The notes under the pieces: generated by a model
Databases searched by the model: none
Told to the model about the DNA's origin: nothing
What the model saw: the letters and a program-made list of their open reading frames with translations, nothing else
Shown here: piece after piece, positions 49,757 to 58,543 of the stretch
Layout of the letters: every line of letters starts with the position of its first letter
Numbering within the stretch: position 1 is the stretch's first letter
Program-made: the position numbers and the translations under genes
Assembly (NCBI GenBank): GCA_902789745.1
Contig: CADAPH010000010.1
Span: 1-63,190, forward strand
DNA: 63,190 nucleotides
From: Oscillospiraceae bacterium
GTDB taxonomy: Bacteria > Bacillota > Clostridia > Oscillospirales > Oscillospiraceae
Reading direction: 5' to 3'

Positions 49757-51403
49757 TTTTCCCATCTTGTAGCGAAGCTTGCTGCGGAAAGACTCACTTG
49801 TGACGCGAATGGTGTTCAGGACGGTAGCGACTGCGGCGGCAAAATCAATAAAGATCGCAAACCACAGATTGCAGTAACCGATAATGCTGAGGAATATCAG
49901 GATCGCCTTCACAACAAAAGCAAACAGAGAGTTTTCTATGCAAATCTCACGTACGCGCTTCGAGATCCGCATGCTGACCGGCAAATTACCGACAGCGTCC
50001 GGAAGCGTGACGGCGTCCGCATATTTTGCACGATTGCTGACACGAATGTCGACCGCGGCGTCGCTGTGCGTCTCAATACCGTTTGCGTATACAAACAGCA
50101 CCGCGCCCTTCGTCTTCCGGGTGATTTCGCTGATGATTCTGAGCTTTTTCTCCGTGTCACACTGCGCGTAGCTCTCCGAGAAATTCATCATCTCGGCAAA
50201 CTGCTGTCCGGCCTCCTTGCTGTCCTCGCTGAGCAGGACACATCTGGAGACGCCGACGGATTTCAGTTCCGGAATCAGCCCCTCGAGATTCTGATTGACA
50301 TCCGAGGAGATGACAACCTTGCCCATCGGTCTGCCGGAGACGACCATATAATAAGCTGTTCCGACTTCGTTCGGGCTGTCGGGAATCGCCACTCCCCTCT
50401 CCTCAAGGAGTTCTCTGGTCGCGAAGAGTACGCCGATTCCGTCGATCGAGAGCTCCACGCCGCAGCCGGGGATCTCACGAAAATCCTTGATCACATCCAG
50501 CTTATAGTCATGGTCGAAGACCGCAGAAATGGCATTCGCGATCGGCTGCTCCGAATAGTAAACCGCATGGGCCACAAAATTCAGGAACGTATCATAGTCC
50601 AGCACATCGGAATGAATGGCAATGATCCTGGGGCACTCTTCGGTAAAAATCCCGCTTTTATCGAAAACTGCGGCCGTGACGTCCGCCATAGCCTCCATGC
50701 TGTACGCGTTATTGTACACGATACCGTGACGGGCGTTTTGGCACAGGCCAACCACACCGGCTATCGGGATAGAGGTGACAACGGAAAACGGCGCAGCCAC
50801 GAGAAGGATGATCAGCGCTCTGTGGATAGAGACAATAAAGCTCATGCTCGTGACAATGGGCATCACAATCGCATAAACCACAGCCAGCACCATCGCAAGC
50901 TTCAGAACCAGGCCCGCACTGTCGCCCATCACCTTCTGGATCGGCATATAGGTTTTCTCATCGTCCGAGACCAGCTCACGCATATGTGAAACCAAAGCCT
51001 CATCCTGATCCTGCAGAAGGTCAAGCGCCGCTTTCTTTGTGTGTTCGCGCGCATAATTCAGCAGCAGCATACCGATCTGATAGAGCAGGACAAGCGCTGC
51101 GCCTTCGATCCCGAAGCCGATAAAAAACGCGATAACAGAAGTCAGCACCACAATGACCGGCGTATCCACGTAGCTGCCGCTTTCCACTGCCCTGACAGCA
51201 TCCAGGATGATGTCATATCCGGCGAGTACGGCGGTCAGCACCAACAGCAGAATACGGACAAATTCCGGCATGGAGAGGATGAGCGAAACGGCAAAAATGA
51301 CGCATGCGATGACAAGTCGAATAACCAGAGAATTCGCAAGTGTGGCGGAAAGCTTTGCCGTGTCAATTTTGGGCGGCGTTGTTTTTACATGTTTCTGGCT
51401 CAA
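49754..51403 (-). CDS. Degenerate P-type ATPase-like membrane protein
   Basis: 549 aa. The layout follows heavy-metal P1B ATPases, but key parts are changed. The TM6 metal motif CPC is APF (204-206); the phosphorylation motif DKTGT is DKSGI (Asp248 kept); the HP motif is QP (SEQPIANAI); GDGxND is NGIETHSDA (441 on). The actuator domain with TGES is almost wholly missing: membrane segment 4 follows EHTKKAALDLL within about 45 residues. Membrane helices remain (VIVVLTSVIAFFIGFGIEGA, LIILLVAAPFSVVTSIPIAG). ATP-driven transport is unlikely. TTG start after GGGAGGTG; follows fba. Confidence 0.8.
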   Translation of the reverse strand: MSQKHVKTTPPKIDTAKLSATLANSLVIRLVIACVIFAVSLILSMPEFVRILLLVLTAVLAGYDIILDAVRAVESGSYVDTPVIVVLTSVIAFFIGFGIEGAALVLLYQIGMLLLNYAREHTKKAALDLLQDQDEALVSHMRELVSDDEKTYMPIQKVMGDSAGLVLKLAMVLAVVYAIVMPIVTSMSFIVSIHRALIILLVAAPFSVVTSIPIAGVVGLCQNARHGIVYNNAYSMEAMADVTAAVFDKSGIFTEECPRIIAIHSDVLDYDTFLNFVAHAVYYSEQPIANAISAVFDHDYKLDVIKDFREIPGCGVELSIDGIGVLFATRELLEERGVAIPDSPNEVGTAYYMVVSGRPMGKVVISSDVNQNLEGLIPELKSVGVSRCVLLSEDSKEAGQQFAEMMNFSESYAQCDTEKKLRIISEITRKTKGAVLFVYANGIETHSDAAVDIRVSNRAKYADAVTLPDAVGNLPVSMRISKRVREICIENSLFAFVVKAILIFLSIIGYCNLWFAIFIDFAAAVATVLNTIRVTSESFRSKLRYKMGK

Positions 51404-51440
51404 TCTGCCACCTCCCTGATAATCTTGGCGAAATCAAAAA

Positions 51441-52409
51441 TCAGGCTTTGCCGTCGGAACCGAGAACGTAAACGATCTTGTGGGCGACGATATCCTTCAC
51501 TGCCTGACGCGCGGGCTTGAGGTACTGGCGCGGGTCGAAGTGATCGGGATGCTCGGCAAAGTACTTGCGGATGGTGGCGGTCATGGCAAGACGGATATCG
51601 GAGTCGATATTGATCTTGCAGACGGCAAGCTTTGCGGCCTCGCGCAGCTGCTCCTCGGGGATGCCGATGGCGTCGGGCATATTGCCGCCGTACTGGTTGA
51701 CGATCTTGACAAACTCCTGCGGGACGGAGGAGGAGCCGTGCAGAACGATCGGGAAGCCGGGCAGGCGCTTGATGCACTCATGCAGAACGTCGAAACGGAG
51801 AGGAGGCGGAACGAGAATGCCGTCGGCGTTGCGGGTGCACTGGGAGGCCTTGAACTTGTATGCGCCGTGGGAGGTACCGATGGCGATGGCGAGAGAGTCG
51901 CAGCCGGTGCGGGTGACAAACTCCTCCACCTCTTCGGGGCGGGTGTAGCTCTCATGGCCGTGCTCCACCGCGACCTCGTCCTCGACGCCGGCCAGCGTGC
52001 CGAGCTCGGCCTCGACGACGACGCCGTGGTCATGTGCATATTCCACAACCTTGCGGGTCAGGGCGATGTTTTCCTCAAAGGGCTTGGAGGAAGCGTCGAT
52101 CATAACGGAGGTAAAGCCGCCGTCGATGCAGGATTTGCAGAGCTCGAAGGTGTCGCCGTGGTCAAGATGCAGGGCGATGGGGATCTGGGGATTCTCAATG
52201 ACAGCGGCCTCGACCAGCTTGACAAGGTAGGTGTGGTTGGCGTAAGCGCGGGCGCCCTTGGAGACCTGAAGGATCACGGGGCTGTTCAGCTCACCGGCGG
52301 CTTCCGTAATGCCCTGAACGATTTCCATGTTGTTGACGTTGAACGCACCGACAGCATAGCCGCCGTTGTAGGCTTTCGCGAACATTTCTTTTGTTGTTAC
52401 GAGAGGCAT
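51441..52409 (-). CDS. fba: Class II fructose-1,6-bisphosphate aldolase
   Basis: 322 aa from ATG 52409 with AAAGGAG upstream. Zinc-dependent cleavage of fructose-1,6-bisphosphate. Zinc ligands in ALHLDHGDTFE, a second His in SYTRPEEVEEFV-adjacent VAVEHGHES, and LHGSSSVPQEFV, with INIDSDIRLAMT phosphate binding. Divergent from the PPi-phosphofructokinase gene 146 bp away, which makes its substrate. Confidence 0.95.
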   Translation of the reverse strand: MPLVTTKEMFAKAYNGGYAVGAFNVNNMEIVQGITEAAGELNSPVILQVSKGARAYANHTYLVKLVEAAVIENPQIPIALHLDHGDTFELCKSCIDGGFTSVMIDASSKPFEENIALTRKVVEYAHDHGVVVEAELGTLAGVEDEVAVEHGHESYTRPEEVEEFVTRTGCDSLAIAIGTSHGAYKFKASQCTRNADGILVPPPLRFDVLHECIKRLPGFPIVLHGSSSVPQEFVKIVNQYGGNMPDAIGIPEEQLREAAKLAVCKINIDSDIRLAMTATIRKYFAEHPDHFDPRQYLKPARQAVKDIVAHKIVYVLGSDGKA

Positions 52410-52475
52410 AATACAAAATCTCCTTTGTTTTTTTAAAAATTTGTACAAAAAGCACATTTACAAATTTTCCTTAAT

Positions 52476-52504
52476 ATTATATCCTCATTCCAGCTCATAA
52501 TCAA
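52476..52504 (-). promoter_or_regulatory. Sigma-A promoter for fba
   Basis: Minus strand TTGATT (52499-52504), 17 bp, TATAAT (52476-52481). The region is AT-rich; I could not fix a promoter for the divergent pfp gene. Confidence 0.7.
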
Positions 52505-52555
52505 TATGGAGTTTCTACAAAAACAAATAAATTTTAAAATGTTGGAGGAATACAA

Positions 52556-53797
52556 ATGTCTGAGAAACTGATCGGCTCCTGCATCTTTGGCCAGTCCGGC
52601 GGCCCCACCGCCGTCATCAACGCCAGCGCTTACGGCGTGATCCGCGCTGCGCTGGACGCTGAGGAGATCACCAAGGTCTACGGCGCTTTCCACGGTATCC
52701 GCGGCGTTCTCGACGACAAGCTTTTCGTCATGGACGAGGAGGACCCGGAAGAGCTCAAGCTCCTGCTGCATACCCCCTCTTCCGCGCTCGGCTCCTGCCG
52801 TTACAAGATCGCCGATCCTGAGGTTGACGATACCGATTACAAGCGCATTCTTGAGATCTTCAAGAAGTACAACGTCCGTTACTTCTTTTATAACGGCGGC
52901 AACGATTCCATGGATACCTGCAACAAGATCAGCCGCTATATGGAGTCTGTCGGCTATGAGTGCCGCGTGATGGGCGTCCCCAAGACCATCGACAACGACC
53001 TGTTCGGCACCGACCACTGCCCCGGCTTTGCCAGCGCCGCGAAGTATATCGCCACCTCCTGCATGGAGATCAACAAGGACGCGCGCGTCTATGACAACGG
53101 CATGATCACCATCGTGGAGATCATGGGCCGTCACGCCGGCTGGCTCGCCGCGAGCGCCGCTTTGGCCACCGCCTACGGCTCCGGCCCCGACCTGATCTAC
53201 CTGCCCGAGACCAATTTTGATATGGACAAGTTCCTGGCCGACGTCGACCGCATCTATAAGAAGAACGGCAAAGTTCTTGTCGCCGTGTCCGAGGGTATCC
53301 ACTACGCCGACGGCAGCTTCGTCTCCGAGGCCAAGACCTCCGCGACTGACGGCTTCGGCCATGCCCAGCTCGGCGGTCTTGCCGCCATGCTGGCTGAGAT
53401 CGTCAAGGCCCACACCGGCGCGAAGGTGCGCGGGATCGAGCTGAGCCTGCTGCAGCGCTGCGCCGCGCATCTGGCCTCTGCCACCGACATCAGGGAGGCC
53501 TGCGAGGCCGGTATGGAGGCCGTTCATCAGGCTGTCAACGGCGTGTCCGGCAAGATGGTCGCTTTTGAGCGCGAGACGGTCGACGGCAAGTATCACTGCA
53601 AGTATGTCCTTCTTCCCCTCTCTTCTGTCGCAAACTTCGAGAAGAAGATCCCGTTGGAGTGGATCAACGAGGAGGGCAACGGCCTCAAGCCGGCGTTTAT
53701 CGACTATGTCCTGCCCCTCATTCAGGGCGAGCCGGAGCTCCCGCTGGTCGACTCCCTGCCCCGCTACGCCAAGCTCAAGAGGGTCCTGGCAAAGTAA
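52556..53797 (+). CDS. pfp: PPi-dependent 6-phosphofructokinase
   Basis: 413 aa. Phosphofructokinase fold with GQSGGPTAVINAS, NGGNDSMDT and VPKTIDNDLFGTDHCPGF. Two markers separate PPi- from ATP-dependent enzymes: Asp117 (GGNDS, where ATP enzymes have GGDGS) and Lys143 (PKTIDND, where ATP enzymes have PGTIDND). Both are PPi-type here, so the step should be reversible. MGRHAGWLAA and the active Asp of TIDND are intact. TTGGAGG site. Codon use is strongly biased, as expected of a highly expressed gene. Confidence 0.93.
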   Translation: MSEKLIGSCIFGQSGGPTAVINASAYGVIRAALDAEEITKVYGAFHGIRGVLDDKLFVMDEEDPEELKLLLHTPSSALGSCRYKIADPEVDDTDYKRILEIFKKYNVRYFFYNGGNDSMDTCNKISRYMESVGYECRVMGVPKTIDNDLFGTDHCPGFASAAKYIATSCMEINKDARVYDNGMITIVEIMGRHAGWLAASAALATAYGSGPDLIYLPETNFDMDKFLADVDRIYKKNGKVLVAVSEGIHYADGSFVSEAKTSATDGFGHAQLGGLAAMLAEIVKAHTGAKVRGIELSLLQRCAAHLASATDIREACEAGMEAVHQAVNGVSGKMVAFERETVDGKYHCKYVLLPLSSVANFEKKIPLEWINEEGNGLKPAFIDYVLPLIQGEPELPLVDSLPRYAKLKRVLAK

Positions 53798-53874
53798 AGT
53801 TCTGAAAGCAAGCACCTCGTATCGCGATCCGGTACGGGGCGCTTGTTTCAATAGGGCAAGAAAAGGTGATCAGC

Positions 53875-54552
53875 ATGCTCTCCCTGAAGCATCCCTATAT
53901 CTCGGTTCAACTGCAAAGCGGCAGGAGCTGCGGCGGCGGACAGCAGTTTTCCCCCAATGCCATGGTGCGGCGCTGCGGCTGCGGAATCGTCGCGGCGACC
54001 GATCTTCTTCTGTACCTGAGCAAATTTCATCTGCAGGAGCCGGTGTCCCCTTTCGCGGCGCTTCTGCGTGAGGATCCCCTCCCCTTTTCCGCCTACAACG
54101 ACTGCATCCTGTGGATGAACCGGCATTATTTTCCCATGATCCCTTATACCGGGATCAACGGGCTGATGCTGATGGCGGGCATGCAGAAGTTTTTCTGCGA
54201 CTACAGACTGCCCTATACTTCCCTTTGGTGCATGGCGCAGTCCAAATTATGGGAGAGGGTCGAAGGAATGCTGCGGGAGGATATTCCGGTCATCCTCTCT
54301 GTCGGGCCGAACTTCCCGATCATCTGGGGCGATAAACGTGTTCACTTTTACAGGAAGACGGCAGACGGGAAATATAAGCCCGCCGCCGGCGCAAAGGCGC
54401 ATTTTTTCACCGTCACAGGGATTGACGAGAGCTGGGTGCGCATCTCCTCCTGGGGGCGGATGTATTATCTGAACCGCTGGGAGTTTCGTGATTATGCACG
54501 AAAAGACAGCTTGGGATTTGCAAATAATGCTCTGCTGATAGAGCGAAAATGA
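53875..54552 (+). CDS. Papain-like (C39-type) cysteine-protease fold protein
   Basis: 225 aa from ATG 53875 (AAAAGG 8 bases before). No signal peptide. RRCGCGIVAATDLLLYL looks like the catalytic-cysteine helix of C39-like proteins, and KAHFFTVTGIDESWVRISSWGRMYYLNRWEF like the His strand; the third residue normally Asp/Asn is in an SSWG turn. The middle (LREDIPVILSVGPNF) also fits. Substrate unknown; follows pfp by 77 bp and may be read from it. Confidence 0.65.
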   Translation: MLSLKHPYISVQLQSGRSCGGGQQFSPNAMVRRCGCGIVAATDLLLYLSKFHLQEPVSPFAALLREDPLPFSAYNDCILWMNRHYFPMIPYTGINGLMLMAGMQKFFCDYRLPYTSLWCMAQSKLWERVEGMLREDIPVILSVGPNFPIIWGDKRVHFYRKTADGKYKPAAGAKAHFFTVTGIDESWVRISSWGRMYYLNRWEFRDYARKDSLGFANNALLIERK

Positions 54553-54580
54553 GGCCGCGTTTTGCGGCCTCATTTCTGTT
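54548..54580. terminator. Bidirectional terminator
   Basis: AATGAGGCCGC, loop GTTTT, GCGGCCTCATT, then TCTGTTTTC. It separates convergent genes. Confidence 0.85.
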
Positions 54581-54590
54581 TTCAAATTGA

Positions 54591-55820
54591 TTATTTCAGA
54601 ATCACCTTATTGAAGTTCTTCTTTCCGCGGCGCACCATAATGCCGCTGCGAAGCGTATCCGCATCATAGGCCGCGGCAATGTCGGCGACCTTCGTCTCGT
54701 CAACGGTGACGCCGCCCTGCTGGACGTTGCGGCGCGCTTCGGACTTCGAGGCGCAAAGACCGCTCTTGACCAGAATGCTAAGGATATCGAGCTTCCCGTC
54801 GACAAGGTCGGCTTCAGCGAGCTCTGTCGTGGGCATATCGCCGCTGTCGCCGCCGCCCGCAAACAGGGCTTTCGCGGAGGCCTCGGCTTTCCTTGCCTCT
54901 TCCTCGCCGTGGACGAGCTTGGTCAGCTCAAAAGCCAGAATCTCCTTGGCCTTGTTGAGCTGGCTGCCCTCCCACTTGTCCATCTCGTCGATCTGCTCCA
55001 GCGGCAGGAAGGTCAGCATGCGGATGCACTTGAGCACGTCCGCGTCGCCCACGTTGCGCCAGTACTGGTAGAACTCATAGGGGCTTGTCTTGTTGGGATC
55101 GAGCCAGACGGCGCCGGAGGCCGTCTTGCCCATCTTCTTGCCCTCGGAATTGAGCAGCAGGGTGATGGTCATGGCGTGGGCGTCCTTGCCGAGCTTTTTG
55201 CGGATCAGCTCCGTACCGCCGAGCATATTGCTCCACTGGTCGTTGCCGCCGAACTGCATGTTGCAGCCGTAATGCTGGAACATGTAGTAGAAGTCGTAGG
55301 ACTGCATGATCATGTAGTTGAACTCGAGAAAGCTCAGGCCGCGCTCCATACGCTGCTTGTAGCACTCGGCGCGCAGCATGTTGTTGACGGAGAAGCAGGC
55401 GCCGACCTCACGCAGCAGCTCGATATAATTCAGCGGAACCAGCCACTCAGAGTTATAGAGCATCAGCGCTTTGCCGTCGGAAAAGTCGATGAACTTTTCC
55501 ATCTGCCGTTTAAAGCACTCGGCATTGTGCCTGATGTCCTCTCTGGTGAGCATCTTGCGCATGTCGGTGCGGCCGGAGGGGTCGCCGATGAGCGTCGTGC
55601 CGTCGCCGATCAGGGCGATAGGCTTGTTGCCCGCCATCTGCAGGCGCTTCATCAGGCACAGGGCCATAAAGTGTCCCACATGCAGGGAGTCCGCCGTGCA
55701 GTCAAAGCCGATATAAAACGTGGCTCTGCCGTTGTTGACCATTTCACGGATTTCTTCTTCGTTCGTAACCTGGGCGATCAGGCCGCGGGCGACCAGTTCC
55801 TCGTAAATGCCAGTCTTCAT
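54591..55820 (-). CDS. tyrS: Tyrosyl-tRNA synthetase
   Basis: 409 aa. Class I synthetase: HIGH-type site SLHVGHFMAL, YNSEWLVPLNYIELL, tyrosine-binding YMIMQSYDFYYMFQHYGCNMQFGGNDQWSN and KMSKS-type KMGKTASGAVWL. A C-terminal S4 RNA-binding domain (SKSEARRNVQQGGVTVDETKV). ATG 55820 chosen; the ATG at 55826 touches the GAGG site. No T-box in the short leader. Confidence 0.96.
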   Translation of the reverse strand: MKTGIYEELVARGLIAQVTNEEEIREMVNNGRATFYIGFDCTADSLHVGHFMALCLMKRLQMAGNKPIALIGDGTTLIGDPSGRTDMRKMLTREDIRHNAECFKRQMEKFIDFSDGKALMLYNSEWLVPLNYIELLREVGACFSVNNMLRAECYKQRMERGLSFLEFNYMIMQSYDFYYMFQHYGCNMQFGGNDQWSNMLGGTELIRKKLGKDAHAMTITLLLNSEGKKMGKTASGAVWLDPNKTSPYEFYQYWRNVGDADVLKCIRMLTFLPLEQIDEMDKWEGSQLNKAKEILAFELTKLVHGEEEARKAEASAKALFAGGGDSGDMPTTELAEADLVDGKLDILSILVKSGLCASKSEARRNVQQGGVTVDETKVADIAAAYDADTLRSGIMVRRGKKNFNKVILK

Positions 55821-55896
55821 TCTCATACCTCTTTATCGTCAATTTTTCAATTTACCTGTAATACGCCGCTCCGGCGCCGGACAACATGCAAACACT

Positions 55897-55925
55897 ATTA
55901 TAGCATAACGCTTCCCTGCAAGCAA
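55897..55925 (-). promoter_or_regulatory. Sigma-A promoter for tyrS
   Basis: Minus strand TTGCTT (55920-55925), 17 bp, TATAAT (55897-55902) with TGC before the -10. Confidence 0.72.
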
Positions 55926-55987
55926 TTGTTTTCTTGCCTGCTCCGTAAAATCAAGCATATTTTTCCGAGCATGCAGAAGCAGAACAT

Positions 55988-56021
55988 GCAGCATCCCCGG
56001 CAGATCTGCTGAGGATGCTGC
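55988..56021 (-). terminator. Hairpin after the DUF5052 gene
   Basis: GCAGCATCC (55988-55996) and GGATGCTGC (56013-56021) form a 9-bp stem with a 16-nt loop; the U-tract is poor. Confidence 0.55.
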
Positions 56022-56039
56022 ACAGAGGCGGCTGCTTGC

Positions 56040-56666
56040 TTAATCCAGCAAGGCCTTGTCAATGATCTGGAAGTTTGCCCTGTGGATATAAAGAGCCATC
56101 CCGTCAATCATCAGTTTTGTAAACCGGGGAAGATCCTCCTGAACCTCCCAATAGACCTTATTGCCGGAAAACGCATAGATCGGAGCGCCCATCTGTGATT
56201 TGATGACGACCACCATCGGTTTACCGAATTTGTTTTTTACGCTGTTTACCAGTCCGCTGATCAGGGTCGTATCCAAAAGACCGGACGAATTGCTGTCCAC
56301 TTTGTCCAGATAAAACTCATACTCCGGAACGAGGCGTTTGTCATAGAAAATGCAGGTATCCCCGCAGGAGATCATCTGTTTTCCGTCGATCGTGATCGTG
56401 ATAACAGAGCTCAGCGTCTTGGTCGTAAACCATTCGTCGGTAGTCGAGGAATAGGAGCGCTCCTCAACGACATTGTTGTCGATATCGATCCTTTTTCCGT
56501 GCGACTTCAGGGACCGAATCCCGGTGTTGTCAAAAATATCAATGATGTACTCGTTTCCGATAATCGTTCCGTGAAGATCATGGATCCCGCTGCGCAGCCT
56601 GGCGCAGCCGGTCAGGACTGCCGTCAGCAGCACGCATACAGCAAGTACCAATGCTTTCTTTTTCAT
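56040..56666 (-). CDS. DUF5052-like lipoprotein
   Basis: 208 aa from ATG 56666 (AAAAGAGG before). Lipobox LTGC (Cys21). The body (GIHDLHGTIIGNEYIIDIFDN, GIRSLKSHGKRIDIDNNVVEE, ITIDGKQMISCGDTCIFYD) follows the DUF5052 pattern of small beta-rich surface lipoproteins in Clostridia, and the C-terminal part (KPMVVVIKSQMGAPIYAFSG) is a second module. Role unknown. It starts 38 bp after the diguanylate cyclase gene and is probably co-transcribed. Confidence 0.75.
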   Translation of the reverse strand: MKKKALVLAVCVLLTAVLTGCARLRSGIHDLHGTIIGNEYIIDIFDNTGIRSLKSHGKRIDIDNNVVEERSYSSTTDEWFTTKTLSSVITITIDGKQMISCGDTCIFYDKRLVPEYEFYLDKVDSNSSGLLDTTLISGLVNSVKNKFGKPMVVVIKSQMGAPIYAFSGNKVYWEVQEDLPRFTKLMIDGMALYIHRANFQIIDKALLD

Positions 56667-56704
56667 ACTGTACCTCTTTTTCTCTCTGTGCCTGTACATG
56701 TTTA

Positions 56705-58063
56705 TCACACCGTTGCTTTATTATAGAATCGGAAGGTGGATTTACCGTCATTTTTAGCCTGATACATTGCCGCGTCGGTTTTTTCAAAGAGATTTTCGGC
56801 GCTGTCAGCGTCGGTCCCGTGAACAATCCCGACGCTGACGGACGCGGCGGGAAGTCCGTCTTCCGTATCCGCAAGTCTCCTGTTGATTGCGTCGATCTTC
56901 TGGGCGATCAGATCATGCTGCTTTTCGGTGGCGTGTACCATAAAAACGATAAACTCATCTCCGCCGATACGGCAAACATTGTCGTCCGCGCGGAAATTGC
57001 CCTTCAGGATCTGTACCAGCTTTATCAGGACCTTATCCCCTGTTTCGTGGCCGTATGTATCATTGATCCCCTTGAAGTTGTCCACGTCGAAAAGGAGCAT
57101 ATAGGTGCTGCTCAGATCAATGCTGGAGAGAAGAAGATCGTAGCCGGCGCGATTGTATGCCCCGGTCAGTTCATCATGGGACGCCTTGAAATTCAGGTGC
57201 TCAAGGCTGCTTCTGTACACATCGTACATTTTGTTATAGGCGCGCGCCAGATATCTGAATTCATTAGCCCCGACCTCCGGAATCGGGCTGTCCGCCTTGA
57301 TGCGCTCCACGGCGTTCAAAACGGGATGGATACCGAGGCGGGAGGTCAGCCATACCATAAAGAACATGACGAGAATCTGAAGAATGATGACAAAACGCAC
57401 AAGACGCATCTCATCGCGGAGCGATTCCAGCGCCGAAGCGTCCGTGTCATAGGCCATCTGCTCCAGCTCGTCCAGGCTGGCCCTCATATTTTCCCGAATT
57501 TGCTCCTTTTGTGCATAATATTCGTCGTCGTGAACCATCACCGCGGCACGAAGCATTTTTTCTTCCCGGTTGAGGGCCATATCTTCATCCGAAAGAGAAA
57601 CCGCATGAAGCAGATCCGGATAGTCGGTATATCCCTGCGCCTCGATCACCAGCCGCATGGCATAGTATTCCCGGTTCATCAGGCCGACCGAACCCGTCAT
57701 CGCGGCCTTCAGCTTTTCCAAAGCGGTATCCGCGCCGACTCCGGCCTCCATTCTCGCAATCGCCTCTTCCCGGTGATTGGCCTCAAACGCCTCTTTGAAG
57801 TATTCTTCGAGATAGCGCATATCGCCGAGGACAGCAAAGCGCTGCACCTTCTCGGTCAGATAATCCGAGGCGTCCATCAGCTCACGGGCGGCCTTGCGCA
57901 GCTCGATCTGCTGCTCGGAGGTCTCGGTCAGCTGCCGGAAGCTGGTGGACAATTGATAGGTCGAATAAAACATCAGGCAGGAGATGATCGCCGCCCCGAT
58001 GATCAGCCACAGATGTATCGTCCGAAGGGAGATGCCTTCGCCTTGATTTGGATTCGTCTTCAT
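56705..58063 (-). CDS. Membrane diguanylate cyclase with extracytoplasmic sensor
   Basis: 452 aa. Two membrane segments (residues about 17-37 and 223-243) enclose a helical sensor of about 185 residues rich in Glu/Ala, similar to four-helix-bundle chemoreceptor-like domains. A HAMP-like linker leads to GGDEF: LTGAYNRAGYDLLL, LFDVDNFKGINDTYGHETGDK, CRIGGDEFIVF. RxxD (RADD, 4 residues before CRIGG) is present, so product inhibition is expected. Followed by the DUF5052 lipoprotein gene. Confidence 0.92.
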   Translation of the reverse strand: MKTNPNQGEGISLRTIHLWLIIGAAIISCLMFYSTYQLSTSFRQLTETSEQQIELRKAARELMDASDYLTEKVQRFAVLGDMRYLEEYFKEAFEANHREEAIARMEAGVGADTALEKLKAAMTGSVGLMNREYYAMRLVIEAQGYTDYPDLLHAVSLSDEDMALNREEKMLRAAVMVHDDEYYAQKEQIRENMRASLDELEQMAYDTDASALESLRDEMRLVRFVIILQILVMFFMVWLTSRLGIHPVLNAVERIKADSPIPEVGANEFRYLARAYNKMYDVYRSSLEHLNFKASHDELTGAYNRAGYDLLLSSIDLSSTYMLLFDVDNFKGINDTYGHETGDKVLIKLVQILKGNFRADDNVCRIGGDEFIVFMVHATEKQHDLIAQKIDAINRRLADTEDGLPAASVSVGIVHGTDADSAENLFEKTDAAMYQAKNDGKSTFRFYNKATV

Positions 58064-58283
58064 CGCTCAATCCCCTATTTGCTATTCTTACAGTCATGGC
58101 GCAGAAAAGACATATGATGATGCTTTTTGGGGCTTTCATGAATGATGCGCATCCGTTTACGGATAACCATAAAAACCCAACCGGCCATTTATTAAATTAT
58201 TATATCATCTTCTGTCGTTTTTTGCTACCCCAAAATGCAAAAATGTGTCCTGCTTTCTCTCCGATCCCGCGATAAAGCTTTGG

Positions 58284-58533
58284 GGCTGCAGCAAAATAGG
58301 ATTATTCGCTTCCAAGCAGCAGCCCATGTAGGGGCCGACGCCCTCGGCGGCCCGCATGCGGAAATGCAAATAGTGAACAATGACGGGCGAATATGCACAG
58401 AAAAATGTGCGTATTCGCCCATTGTCATCACAAACATCTGCTTGATACCGCCGGGCCGCCGAGGGCGTCGGCCCCTACGGTGAAACCGGTATTTTTACTC
58501 TGTTGCGGCTGTTTCTGCTATTTTGCTGCAGCC
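58284..58533. repeat. Complex palindromic intergenic element, copy B (complete)
   Basis: Outer terminal inverted repeats GGCTGCAGCAAAATAG (58284-58299 and 58518-58533, exact). Inner exact 27-bp inverted repeats at 58328-58354 and 58452-58478 (GTAGGGGCCGACGCCCTCGG then CGGCCCG). A central hairpin at 58385-58420 (GGGCGAATATGCACA/TGTGCGTATTCGCCC). No coding capacity. Copy A, at 29880-30067, is in the opposite orientation. It ends 11 bp from the DUF1002 stop. Confidence 0.88.
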
Positions 58534-58543
58534 ACCAAAACCG

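Noticed and set aside
55821-55896. T-box before tyrS
   Set aside because: The leader is about 70 nt with only a short GC palindrome; no specifier or antiterminator element is seen.
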